Shown here piece by piece: positions 24,633-33,822 of a DNA stretch of 64,000 nucleotides. The notes under the pieces are model-generated. The model worked only from the letters and a program-made list of their open reading frames with translations. It searched no databases and was not told the origin of the DNA. Source of the DNA: Halococcus salifodinae DSM 8989 (lineage in GTDB: Archaea; Halobacteriota; Halobacteria; Halobacteriales; Halococcaceae); NCBI RefSeq assembly GCF_000336935.1, contig NZ_AOME01000076.1, positions 72,511-136,510 on the forward strand. Reading direction: 5' to 3'. The stretch's first letter is position 1; the number at the start of each line of letters is the position of its first letter. A program made the translations under genes and the position numbers.

Positions 24633-25993
24633 CCCGCGAGCCGGTCCCTGTCTCGCGTCCGGTCGGGCTCACGATCGCGAGCAGCGATTCTGGGGGTGGG
24701 GCGGGGATCCAGGCCGATCTGAAGACGATGGAGGCCTGCGGCGTGTTCGGGACCAGCGTGATCGTCGCCACGACCGCTCAGAACACCCAGGGGGTCGAGT
24801 CGGTTCACGTCCTCCCGACCGACGAGATCGAGGCCCAGTACACGGCCATCACGACCGACTTCGATCTCGGCGGCGTCAAAACCGGCATGCTCGCCACCGC
24901 GGAAGTAGTCGAGACCGTGACTGGCTACGCTCGCGACCTCGACGCCCCGCTCGTCGTGGACCCGGTGATGGTGGCGGCGTCGGGCGACCGACTGCTCGAA
25001 CCCGCTGGCGAGAACGCCTACGAGGCCCTGATCGAGGAGGCGGCGCTGGTGACACCGAACGCCGACGAGTGCGCGGTGCTCACCGGAATCGAACCTGAGG
25101 GCGAGGAGAGCGCGCGCGAGGCGGGCGAGGCGCTGATCGAGATGGGGGCCGAGGCGGCGCTCATCAAGGGTGGACACGTCCCTGGTGAGACGGCGACCGA
25201 CGTGCTGGTGACGAGCGAGGGACGCGAGGTCTTCGAGCACCCACGAGTCGAGACCAAGGCGACCCACGGTTCGGGCTGTACGCTCGCGAGCGCGATCACC
25301 GCACGGCTCGCGGCGGGCGACGCGCTCGATGCGGCGGTCGAAGACGGACTGGCGCTCATGGAGCGCGCGATCCGATACCCACTCGACGTCGGCGAAGGGC
25401 CCGGTTCGGTCCACCACCACGCCGACCTCCGGGATCGTGCGGCGCGCGAACCGACCGCCGAGACCGTCGCAAGCGTGGTCGACGCTCTGGTCGAGCGCGA
25501 CGTCAGCCCGCTCGTTCCGGAGGTCGGGATGAACGTCGTCGGCGCGACGCCCTATGCCGAAACGCCTGGCGAAACCGCCGCGGTCGAGGGGCGGATCACG
25601 CGGACGTTCTCGGGCGTGAATCCGAATCGTGGAGTCCGCTTCGGCGCGTCGAGCCACGTCGCCCGATTCCTGCTCGCCGCCCGCGAGTTCGATCCCGCCC
25701 TCCGGTTCGCCGTCAACTGCCGGTTCGATAGGGATGTCGAGGCAGCGCTCGACGGGCTCGACTGGTCGGTCGCCACGTACGATCGGAGCGAGGAACCCGA
25801 GCAAGTGAAAGATGCTGCGGAAGGCACGATGGGCTGGGGCGCACGCCAGGCGTTCGATCGGTCGGCGACGCCGGCCGCGGTGATCGACCGCGGCGAGGTG
25901 GGGAAAGAGGCGATCGTCAAACTCGTCGCGACGGACCGGGAATCGCTGACCGAGCGGGTGTTCTCGCTGCTCGACGCGCTCGAAACCGCCTGA
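24629..25993 (+). CDS. thiDN: Bifunctional HMP kinase / thiamine-phosphate synthase (ThiD-ThiN fusion)
   Basis: Residues about 12-265 are ThiD, which phosphorylates hydroxymethylpyrimidine: [49 protein letters not shown] and the anion hole [12 protein letters not shown]. Residues about 280-454 are ThiN ([38 protein letters not shown] and [13 protein letters not shown]), which joins HMP-PP to the thiazole phosphate in place of ThiE in archaea. ThiD-ThiN fusions are common in haloarchaea. No TPP riboswitch was recognised upstream. Confidence 0.96.
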   Translation: MTREPVPVSRPVGLTIASSDSGGGAGIQADLKTMEACGVFGTSVIVATTAQNTQGVESVHVLPTDEIEAQYTAITTDFDLGGVKTGMLATAEVVETVTGYARDLDAPLVVDPVMVAASGDRLLEPAGENAYEALIEEAALVTPNADECAVLTGIEPEGEESAREAGEALIEMGAEAALIKGGHVPGETATDVLVTSEGREVFEHPRVETKATHGSGCTLASAITARLAAGDALDAAVEDGLALMERAIRYPLDVGEGPGSVHHHADLRDRAAREPTAETVASVVDALVERDVSPLVPEVGMNVVGATPYAETPGETAAVEGRITRTFSGVNPNRGVRFGASSHVARFLLAAREFDPALRFAVNCRFDRDVEAALDGLDWSVATYDRSEEPEQVKDAAEGTMGWGARQAFDRSATPAAVIDRGEVGKEAIVKLVATDRESLTERVFSLLDALETA

Positions 25994-26012
25994 GCGTCCC
26001 CTCGTCTCGTCA

Positions 26013-27050
26013 TCAGACGCGCTGGGTGAGCACGAACAGCAACAGCGCCATCAACACCGATCCGAGGAGCGCTTCGACGCCGGCGATCGCCCGCGCACCC
26101 GCCCCGATCGGTTGTATGTCGCCGTAGCTGAGCGTGGAAAACGTGACGACACTGAAGTAGAGACCATTGTAGAACACGCGTACCAGCTGGCCCGGTGTCG
26201 CCGCGAGAACATCCGCGACTGGCTGTTCGAACCCATACGTTCCGGAGTCCGTGCGCAGCCCACCGGTCAGCGGATACAGGATTCCGGAACACCCCATTAC
26301 CACGACCGAGCTCGTGACGACCCGTGTGGGGCTGGTTCCGTACCGCATCACCCACCGCGAACCTTCGAGTTTGAGCGCACGGAGGTACTCGCCGCCCGCC
26401 CACGCCGCCCGTCTCCGGGTGCTCTTCTCACCGAGATAACACGCCCGCGACCGCTGCGGGAGGGCGTCCTGTTCGAACAGCCGACGGAGTTCCCGGTAGG
26501 TCCAACTCGCCGCTTCGAGCGTTGCGACCCGCGTCTCGCGGTCTTCGGCGTCGTCGACGAGGCTCTCGTAGATCACCCGGTCGCCGAAGTCGGTCGCGCG
26601 GTCGAGGCGCACGTCGGTGAAGCTGGCGCGGTAGAGCTTCGTCCCGTCGAGACTCGCCTCCCGGAGGTCGATGTCGTCGAACGTCGCCCCTTCCACGTCG
26701 GCCCCGTCGAAGCACGCTCGGCGGGCGTCCACCCGATCGAACGTCGCCCGCCGACAGTCCGCGCCGGTGAGATCGGTGCCGCGGAGGGTCGCACCGGTGA
26801 AATCCGCTCCGACGAGGCTCCGCCCGCGCAACCACGACGCGCCCGTGAGGTCCGCCCCGCGGAGGTCAGCGCCGTCGAGGCGTTCACCCGGTTCGGGTCG
26901 GTGGGAATCGAGCGCCTCGCGCGTCTTGGGGCTGCCGTCGTGCCAGAAACAGCGATCGTCGTCGCCACGCACTGGCCGCCAGCAACGTGCCGTGCCCCGA
27001 TTCGTGAGCAGTTCCACGTCCTCGACGTAGCCACATCGCGTCTTGGACAT
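26013..27050 (-). CDS. Pentapeptide-repeat protein fused to a two-helix ion channel domain, with N-terminal Cys/His motif
   Basis: The 345 residues have three parts. Residues 6-37 show a C-X16-C-X10-C-X2-H arrangement (C6, C23, C34, H37) that could bind zinc. Residues about 56-155 are A(D/N)LXX-type pentapeptide repeats, e.g. LDGADLRGADLTGAS. The C-terminal 110 residues form a TM1-pore-TM2 channel unit with the filter-like TFSTLSYGDIQPIG preceded by a pore helix. The filter reads SYGD instead of GYGD. The likely role is a K+-type channel with a cytoplasmic beta-helix; gating is unknown. Confidence 0.88.
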   Translation of the reverse strand: MSKTRCGYVEDVELLTNRGTARCWRPVRGDDDRCFWHDGSPKTREALDSHRPEPGERLDGADLRGADLTGASWLRGRSLVGADFTGATLRGTDLTGADCRRATFDRVDARRACFDGADVEGATFDDIDLREASLDGTKLYRASFTDVRLDRATDFGDRVIYESLVDDAEDRETRVATLEAASWTYRELRRLFEQDALPQRSRACYLGEKSTRRRAAWAGGEYLRALKLEGSRWVMRYGTSPTRVVTSSVVVMGCSGILYPLTGGLRTDSGTYGFEQPVADVLAATPGQLVRVFYNGLYFSVVTFSTLSYGDIQPIGAGARAIAGVEALLGSVLMALLLFVLTQRV

Positions 27051-27123
27051 CGCTCGGATATGGCCCGAGAATCGTTATAGGCTTTTTAGCCGTGACGGGC
27101 GAGTCGCGACCGACGGCAGGCAC

Positions 27124-27792
27124 TCATCGGATCGGAACGTGGCGAGTGAGGGCGTTTCGGGCGATCAGCACGGCGAACAGCCCCACGCCGCCCGCAGCGA
27201 TCGCGAACACGGGGTTCGAGAGCGCGGCCGTCACGGCGCGGTCGAGCAGCGTCGTCGACCACTGGACCAGCAGTTGTGACGGCAGCACCGCCCGGCCGGT
27301 GACGACGAGCGCCGCGATGCCCGTCGCGAAGAGGCCACTCCCCACGGCGGAGTAGAGCGCGAACGTGCCGACGTGCATCCCCGCGACACCGGCGGGGATC
27401 GAGATCACCGAACGAACCACCGGCAGGAGGCGACCCCAGAACACCGACGACTCGCCGTACCGGCGAAACCAGCGCCGCGCGCGTGAGAGATCCGACTCGG
27501 AAACCCGAACGTACGCACCATAGCGATCGACGAGCGGCTGGTGGGCCGCATCGAAGACGTAGTACGCGAACAGACTCCCCGCCGTCCCACCGGCCGCCAC
27601 GACGAGGACGAACGCGAGGAAGCTCGCGGGCGTCGAGACGATCGCCGCGGCCCCGACGGGCAGGACGAGCTCGCTCGGGACGAACGGGAAGAGCAGCGAG
27701 GTTTCGAGAAACATGAAGACGAACAGCGCGAGCAGGCCGTACTGGGCGAGCAGCGTCGTCGCCGTCTCCTCGATGGGGATCCCGACGAGCAT
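27124..27792 (-). CDS. DedA-family (SNARE-associated/VTT) membrane protein
   Basis: The 222-residue protein has about five to six hydrophobic segments, with the DedA signatures FVFMFLETSLLFPFVPSEL and FWGRLLPVVRSVISIPAGVAGM. DedA/VTT proteins are linked to lipid scrambling or transport and membrane homeostasis. The short N-terminus MLVGIPIEETATTLLAQYG starts directly before the first helix. Confidence 0.92.
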   Translation of the reverse strand: MLVGIPIEETATTLLAQYGLLALFVFMFLETSLLFPFVPSELVLPVGAAAIVSTPASFLAFVLVVAAGGTAGSLFAYYVFDAAHQPLVDRYGAYVRVSESDLSRARRWFRRYGESSVFWGRLLPVVRSVISIPAGVAGMHVGTFALYSAVGSGLFATGIAALVVTGRAVLPSQLLVQWSTTLLDRAVTAALSNPVFAIAAGGVGLFAVLIARNALTRHVPIR

Positions 27793-27880
27793 CGCCGACC
27801 GTACGCCGGTAGCGCCTTTGACGCTTTCACGTTCCCACCGAACCCACAGGTTTTAGCGCTCGGGCGCGCCGAATGAGGGT

Positions 27881-30580
27881 ATGGCAGAGGGGATCGTCGG
27901 GGAGTTTCTCGCGCTCAAAGAAGAGACGGATGCCGACCTGTTGGCGATGCAATGCGGCGATTTCTACGAGTTTTTCGGCGACGACGCCGAGTTCGTCGGC
28001 GAAGAGCTCGACCTCAAGATCTCCGAAAAGTCCTCGCACGGCTCGGCCTACCCGATGGCCGGCGTTCCCCTCACCGAACTCACACCCTACCTGAAGGCCC
28101 TCGTCGAGCGGGGCTACCGCGTCGCCGTCGCCGACCAGTACGAAGTCGACGGCGGCCACAAGCGTGCGATCGAGCGGGTGGTCACACCCGGCACGCTGCT
28201 CGAAACGACCGACAGCGAGGCACGCTATCTCGCGGCGATCGTCCGCGAGGATGGCGGAAACGACGGGGCAGGCGAGGGTCGCTACGGCCTCGCGTTCGCG
28301 GACGTTACCACCGGCCGGTTTCACGCCACCGAGATTTCGGGCGACGCTGAGGACGTGCTGACCGAGTGCTACCGGTTCGCACCCGCCGAGATACTCCCGG
28401 GTCCTGCCGTGCGCACCGACGACGACCTCCTCGAACGGCTCCGCGAGCGCACCGCGGGGACGCTCTCGCTCCACACCACTGACGCGTTCACGCCGGACAC
28501 TGCACGCGCGACCGTCGACGAGCAGTTCGGCGGCGCGGCACTCGCCAGCGTCGGTCTCGACGAAGCGAGGGAAGCGATCCGGGCGGCTGGCGCAGTGCTC
28601 GATTACGTCGACGCGACTGGCGTCGGCACGCTCGCGTCGATGACCAGGCTCCAGCCCTACCACTCGGGAGAGGGCGTCGCGCTCGACGCGACCACCCAGC
28701 GCAACCTCGAACTCGTCGAGCCGATGGGTGAGGCCGGCCGGACGCTGCTCGACACCATCGATCACACCGTGACGAGCGCGGGCGGACGACTCCTCCGCGA
28801 GTGGCTGTGTCGGCCGATACGGGCGCGGGCGGAGCTCACCAGGCGAGCCGACGGCGTCGAGGCACTCGCTGCGGCGGCGCTCGCACGCGAGGAACTCCGC
28901 GAGGAGCTTGGCGGGGCGTACGACGTCGAGCGGCTGTCGAGCAAGGCGGTGTCGGGCAGCGCCGACGCGCGCGACCTGCTCCGGGTCCGGGATTCGCTCG
29001 CCGTGCTGCCGCGGCTCGCCGACGCCGTCGCGGGCTCGCCGGAGCTCGGCGAGTCGCCGATCGCCGACGTGCTCGCGCGGCCGGACCGCGCCGCTGCCGA
29101 GGAGCTTCGGGGAGCGCTCGACGATGCGCTCGCGGAGGACCCTCCGGGAGGCGTCCGCGAGGGCGGCCTCATCCAGCAGGGGTACGACAACGATCTGGAC
29201 GAACTGATCGCAGGCCACGAGGCAGCGCTCGACTGGATCGACGGCCTCGCCGACCGCGAGAAGCGCCGCCACTCCATCACCCACCTCAGCACGGGCCGGA
29301 ACAAGACGGACGGATACTACATCCAGGTCGGCAACTCCGAGACTGACCAGGTTCCCGAAAAGTACGACCAAATCAAGTCGCTGAAGAACGCGAACCGGTA
29401 CACCACCGACGAACTCGTAGAGCGCGAGCGAGAGGTGTTCCGGTTCGAGGAGCGCCGGGGCGACCTGGAGTACGAGCTGTTCTGCGAGCTTCGCGGACGG
29501 GTCGCGGATGCAGCGCAACTCCTCCAGGATGTCGGTCGCGCGCTCGCCGAATGCGACTGCCTCGCGAGCCTCGCGGTACACGCCGTGGGTCACGACTGGA
29601 CCCGGCCCGAGCTGGTCGAGTCGGGGCTCGACATCGACGGGGGCCGCCACCCGGTGGTCGAACAGGAGGTCGAGTTCGTCCCGAACGATCTCGAACTCAC
29701 CGACGACCGCGCGTTCCTCGTGGTCACCGGGCCGAACATGAGCGGGAAGTCGACGTACATGCGCCAGACCGCGCTCATCACGCTGCTCGCCCAGATCGGA
29801 AGCTTCGTGCCCGCCCGAAGCGCACGGATCGCGCCGGTCGACGGGATCTACACTCGCGTGGGCGCGCTCGACGAGCTCGCCCAGGGGCGCTCGACGTTCA
29901 TGGTCGAGATGAGCGAGCTCGCAAACATCCTCCATTCGGCAACTGAGGAGTCGCTGGTGATCCTCGACGAGGTGGGTCGGGGCACCGCAACCTATGATGG
30001 CATCTCGATCGCGTGGGCCGCGACCGAGTATCTCCACAACGAGGTGCGCGCGAAGACGCTTTTTGCGACTCACTACCACGAACTCACCGGGCTCGCCGAA
30101 CACCTCGATCGGGTGGCGAACGTCCACGTCGCGGCGGACGAGCGGGGCGACGACGTCACGTTCCTGCGGACCGTCGAAGAGGGGCCAACTGACAGAAGTT
30201 ACGGGATCCACGTTGCGGATCTCGCAGGGGTGCCGGAGCCGGTGGTCGGGCGCTCGCGGGACGTGCTCGCGAAGCTCCGGGCCGAGAAGGCGATCGAGGC
30301 GCGCGGGTCGTCGTCGGGACAGTCGGTCCAGGCCGTGTTCGACCTCGATGCGGGATCGTTCCGCGGGTCGGCGAGCGCGGACGGTGGCCGGACGACGGAC
30401 GAACTCTCCGAAGGGAGAACGACCGAGGACGAAACCGTCGACGACTCGCTTGATCCCGAAGCCGAATCGGTGCTCGACGCAGTACAGGAAACGAACATCG
30501 ACGAGACGTCGCCGGTCGAGCTCATGAGCCGGGTTTCGGCGTGGCAGCAACAGCTCGACGACACGGAGGAAGACGGATGA
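27881..30580 (+). CDS. mutS: DNA mismatch repair protein MutS
   Basis: It recognises mismatches and small loops. The 899-residue MutS1-type protein has the mismatch-binding Phe-X-Glu (CGDFYEFF, about residue 28), connector and lever domains, and a C-terminal ATPase with Walker A TGPNMSGKSTYM (about 620), ILDEVGRGTATYDG Walker B, and ATHYHELTGLAEHL. A charged low-complexity linker (TTDELSEGRTTEDETVDD) precedes the C-terminal helix-turn-helix dimer region. Its last codon overlaps mutL by ATGA. A GTTTTAG box about 27 nt upstream supports the start. Confidence 0.97.
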   Translation: MAEGIVGEFLALKEETDADLLAMQCGDFYEFFGDDAEFVGEELDLKISEKSSHGSAYPMAGVPLTELTPYLKALVERGYRVAVADQYEVDGGHKRAIERVVTPGTLLETTDSEARYLAAIVREDGGNDGAGEGRYGLAFADVTTGRFHATEISGDAEDVLTECYRFAPAEILPGPAVRTDDDLLERLRERTAGTLSLHTTDAFTPDTARATVDEQFGGAALASVGLDEAREAIRAAGAVLDYVDATGVGTLASMTRLQPYHSGEGVALDATTQRNLELVEPMGEAGRTLLDTIDHTVTSAGGRLLREWLCRPIRARAELTRRADGVEALAAAALAREELREELGGAYDVERLSSKAVSGSADARDLLRVRDSLAVLPRLADAVAGSPELGESPIADVLARPDRAAAEELRGALDDALAEDPPGGVREGGLIQQGYDNDLDELIAGHEAALDWIDGLADREKRRHSITHLSTGRNKTDGYYIQVGNSETDQVPEKYDQIKSLKNANRYTTDELVEREREVFRFEERRGDLEYELFCELRGRVADAAQLLQDVGRALAECDCLASLAVHAVGHDWTRPELVESGLDIDGGRHPVVEQEVEFVPNDLELTDDRAFLVVTGPNMSGKSTYMRQTALITLLAQIGSFVPARSARIAPVDGIYTRVGALDELAQGRSTFMVEMSELANILHSATEESLVILDEVGRGTATYDGISIAWAATEYLHNEVRAKTLFATHYHELTGLAEHLDRVANVHVAADERGDDVTFLRTVEEGPTDRSYGIHVADLAGVPEPVVGRSRDVLAKLRAEKAIEARGSSSGQSVQAVFDLDAGSFRGSASADGGRTTDELSEGRTTEDETVDDSLDPEAESVLDAVQETNIDETSPVELMSRVSAWQQQLDDTEEDG

Positions 30581-32751
30581 GCGACGGGGCGGATGGAGGC
30601 AAGCGGACGGACGAAATCCACCGGCTCGACCAGGCGACGATCGAGCGCATCGCCGCCGGCGAGGTGGTCGAGCGACCCGCCTCCGCGGTGAAGGAGCTGG
30701 TCGAGAACAGCCTCGATGCCGACGCCTCGCGGGTGCGCGTCGTGGTCGAAGCGGGCGGCACCGACGGGATCCGCGTGACGGACGACGGACGGGGGATGAC
30801 TGCGGAAGCGGTCGAGCGCGCGGTCGAGAAACACACCACGAGCAAGATCGCGGACATCGACGATCTGGAGGCCGGTGTGGGGAGCCTGGGCTTCCGGGGC
30901 GAGGCGCTCGCGGCCATCGGCGCGGTCTCGCGGCTCACGATCCGGACCAAGGCTCGGGGAACGAGCCGCGGCACCGAACTCCGGATGGCTGGCGGCGAGA
31001 TCGAAAGCGTCGAACCTGCGGGCTGTCCGGAGGGTACTACCGTCGAAGTCGAGGACCTGTTCTACAACGTCCCCGCGCGCCGGAAGTATCTCAAACAGGA
31101 CGCCACCGAGTTCACCCACGTCAATCGGGTGACGACGGGCTACGCGCTCTCGAACCCTGACGTGGCGCTCGCACTCGAACACGACGGTCGCGAGGTGTTC
31201 TCAACGACGGGGCAAGGAAGTCTGGAGGCCACGATCCTCTCGGTCTATGGCCGCGATGTCGCGGAGGCGATGATCCTGGTCGAAGCACACGCGGACAGCG
31301 AGTCCGACGGTGCGGACGGTGGGAACGACGAGGAACGCGACACCGACGGACCGCTCGACGAACTCTCCGGGGTCGTTAGCCACCCCGAGACGACCCGCGC
31401 GAGCCCGGAGTACTGCTCGGTGTTCGTCAACGGCCGGTACGTGAGCGCGACCGCGGTTCGGGACGCGATCGTGGAAGCCTACGGCGGCCAGCTCGCGCCC
31501 GATCGGTACCCGTTCACCGTACTCTTCCTCTCGCTGCCGGCGGACACGATCGACGTGAACGTCCACCCTCGAAAGCGCGAGATCCGCTTCGCCGACGAGG
31601 CCGACGTTCGTGAGCAGGTCCGGACGGCGGTCGAGGACGCGCTCATGCGTGAGGGCGTGGTCCGCTCCGGCGCGCCACGCGGTCGATCGGCACCCGACCA
31701 GACTGAGATCGAACCCGAGAGCGGGGATGCAGGGCCGCCCGACGACGGTGGTGAGTCGGCGAGATCGGACCGATCGACCGACGCCGACGACTCGGCGTCC
31801 CGATCGACGGAACCACCCGACGCGCGGGACACGACGAGGACGGATCTCGACGACTCCGGGACCGAAACGACGGGGACCGAACCCGCCGACGCTGGGCCCG
31901 AACACCCCTCGACGAACGAATCGAACGTGCCGACAGGGCCGGAGCCGACGGAGGCCGAGACGACGGTATCCGACCAAACAGCGGGCGATGCGGCACGCGA
32001 ACCGATCGGCGAACCGCCCGCTGCCGGCGATAACGACGCTGGCGACGGGTCACGACGTCCAGCGGAACCTGGGAAGTTCACCGACGTGGCCGAACAGACC
32101 ACGCTCGCCGGCGATCGGGTGCCGGACGATCACGCGTTCGATCGGCTTCCGCGACTCCGGGTGCTCGGACAGCTCCACGACACCTACATCGCCTGCGAAT
32201 CGCCCGATGGCCTCGTCCTGATCGACCAGCACGCTGCCGACGAGCGGATCAACTACGAGCGTCTCCGGGAGCGCGTCGCGGGCGAGACGGCGATTCAGGA
32301 ACTCGCCGACCCCGTCGAAATCGAACTCACGGCGGCGGAGGTCGAGCTGTTCGAATCGTTCGCCGACGCGCTCGCCGAACTCGGGTTCGAGGCCTCACGG
32401 GCCGACGATCGGACGGTCGAGGTGCGGGCGGTGCCGGCGGTGCTCGACGGTGCGGCCGATCCCGATCGACTCCGGGACGTACTCTCGGGGTTTGTCGGCG
32501 ACGAAGAGCCCGAGGCATCGATCGAGCGCGACGCCGACGCGCTGCTCGCCGATCTCGCGTGCTACCCCTCGATCACGGGCAACACCTCGCTCGCCGAGGG
32601 GGACGTGATCGACCTCCTCCGGACGCTCGACGACTGCGAGAACCCCTACGCCTGTCCGCACGGTCGGCCGGTCGTGATCGAGGTCGGGAACGACGAGCTC
32701 GACGACCGCTTCGAGCGCGACTACCCCGGTCACGCCGGCCGGCGGGAATAG
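30577..32751 (+). CDS. mutL: DNA mismatch repair protein MutL (with endonuclease motif)
   Basis: The 724-residue protein has an N-terminal GHKL ATPase: ERIAAGEVVERPASAVKEL, ENSLDA, TDDGRGM, HTTSKI, GFRGEAL. It continues with the MutL transducer fold, a 130-residue acidic Ser/Thr/Glu-rich linker, and a C-terminal dimerisation domain. The C-terminus carries DQHAADERINYE (about residue 548), matching the DQHA-X2-E-X4-E endonuclease motif, and CPHGRP (about 693), both found in nicking MutLs of organisms without MutH. It is in an operon with mutS (4-nt overlap). Confidence 0.97.
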   Translation: MSDGADGGKRTDEIHRLDQATIERIAAGEVVERPASAVKELVENSLDADASRVRVVVEAGGTDGIRVTDDGRGMTAEAVERAVEKHTTSKIADIDDLEAGVGSLGFRGEALAAIGAVSRLTIRTKARGTSRGTELRMAGGEIESVEPAGCPEGTTVEVEDLFYNVPARRKYLKQDATEFTHVNRVTTGYALSNPDVALALEHDGREVFSTTGQGSLEATILSVYGRDVAEAMILVEAHADSESDGADGGNDEERDTDGPLDELSGVVSHPETTRASPEYCSVFVNGRYVSATAVRDAIVEAYGGQLAPDRYPFTVLFLSLPADTIDVNVHPRKREIRFADEADVREQVRTAVEDALMREGVVRSGAPRGRSAPDQTEIEPESGDAGPPDDGGESARSDRSTDADDSASRSTEPPDARDTTRTDLDDSGTETTGTEPADAGPEHPSTNESNVPTGPEPTEAETTVSDQTAGDAAREPIGEPPAAGDNDAGDGSRRPAEPGKFTDVAEQTTLAGDRVPDDHAFDRLPRLRVLGQLHDTYIACESPDGLVLIDQHAADERINYERLRERVAGETAIQELADPVEIELTAAEVELFESFADALAELGFEASRADDRTVEVRAVPAVLDGAADPDRLRDVLSGFVGDEEPEASIERDADALLADLACYPSITGNTSLAEGDVIDLLRTLDDCENPYACPHGRPVVIEVGNDELDDRFERDYPGHAGRRE

Positions 32752-32809
32752 CGCCACTCGATACAAACGGATCACGGGCGTTAATATAGAACGTCGCGAT
32801 TGCGAAACG

Positions 32810-33751
32810 ATGGCTGACCTCCTCACGTTCGGTGCGGCGATCCTCGAACTCACCACGCCCGGTCGCGAGCGCCTCGCAACCACCGATCGGCTGGAGGTCG
32901 CGGCGACGGGGTCGGCGGCGAACGCCGCGGTGACTGCCGCCCGGATCGGGAGCGACGCGACGTGGCTCTCGAAGCTGCCCGACACCCACCTCGGCCGGCG
33001 CGCTGCCGCCGGGATCGCCTCTCACGGCGTCGAAACCGAGATCCACTGGACCGACGAGGGCCGTCAAGAACTCGCCTTCGCCGAGCGGGCGGGACCGCCG
33101 CGCGGGAACGCCCGCATCGTCGATCGGGCGTCGAGTGCGATCGCGTCGGCGACGCCCGACGACCTCTCGCTGTCGGCGGTCGGCGATCCGGGGATGGTGT
33201 TCGTCGACGCCCTCCTCCCGACGCGCTCGACGACGCTCGCCGACACGACCGCGACCTTCCTCGCCGAGACCGGTGCTGCGGGAGCGGAAGCCGTGCTCGG
33301 ACTCGGTCGCCAGGAGCCGTCGGCGACGGTCGAAGCGACCCAGAACCTCCTCCCGGCGGTCGACACCCTGATCACGGCGGAGGCGGGCGCGGCGGCGCTC
33401 GGCGATCGTGCGGACCCGACCGAAACCGCCCACGCGCTGGCGGCCGAGCACGATCTCGAAACGGTCGTGATCGCGCGCGACGAGCGCGGCGGCGTGGTCT
33501 GGCACGATCGGACCGTCCACGAGCGCGCGTCCCCCGCGACCGAAACGGTCGACGAGCGCGGCGCGTTCGACGCGTTCTGTGGGGGATTTCTGGCTCACCG
33601 GGCCGCGGGAGCCACGGCTGACACGGCGCTCGAAGCTGGGGTTGCGAGCGCGGCGCTCGCACGAACCGTTCCCGGGCCCGTCCCCGCGATCACCGCCGCG
33701 GAGGTCGAGCGGTGTACCGCGTCGATGGCCGAGCCCGGGATGAGCGAGTGA
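32810..33751 (+). CDS. PfkB-family carbohydrate kinase
   Basis: The 313-residue ribokinase-fold protein has the N-terminal substrate-binding glycine motif (VAATGSAANAAVTAARIG), GLGRQEPSATV, LITAEAGAAAL and a catalytic-region segment DERGAFDAFCGGFLAHRAAG. The usual anion hole GAGD reads GAFD here, with the catalytic Asp kept. The family includes 2-keto-3-deoxygluconate kinase, ribokinase and fructokinase, so the substrate remains open. A TTAATATAG box about 27 nt upstream suggests a leaderless transcript. Confidence 0.87.
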   Translation: MADLLTFGAAILELTTPGRERLATTDRLEVAATGSAANAAVTAARIGSDATWLSKLPDTHLGRRAAAGIASHGVETEIHWTDEGRQELAFAERAGPPRGNARIVDRASSAIASATPDDLSLSAVGDPGMVFVDALLPTRSTTLADTTATFLAETGAAGAEAVLGLGRQEPSATVEATQNLLPAVDTLITAEAGAAALGDRADPTETAHALAAEHDLETVVIARDERGGVVWHDRTVHERASPATETVDERGAFDAFCGGFLAHRAAGATADTALEAGVASAALARTVPGPVPAITAAEVERCTASMAEPGMSE

Positions 33752-33822
33752 TGCGCCGCCGAGCGTGTGCCGCCGCGGCCAGCACGGACAACGGCTAAGC
33801 CGATCGGGAGCGTGGAACTCCC

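Noticed and set aside
27827-30550. 907-residue minus-strand frame opposite mutS
   Set aside because: Long antisense frames are expected in high-GC DNA; it shows no domain, and mutS is complete on the other strand.
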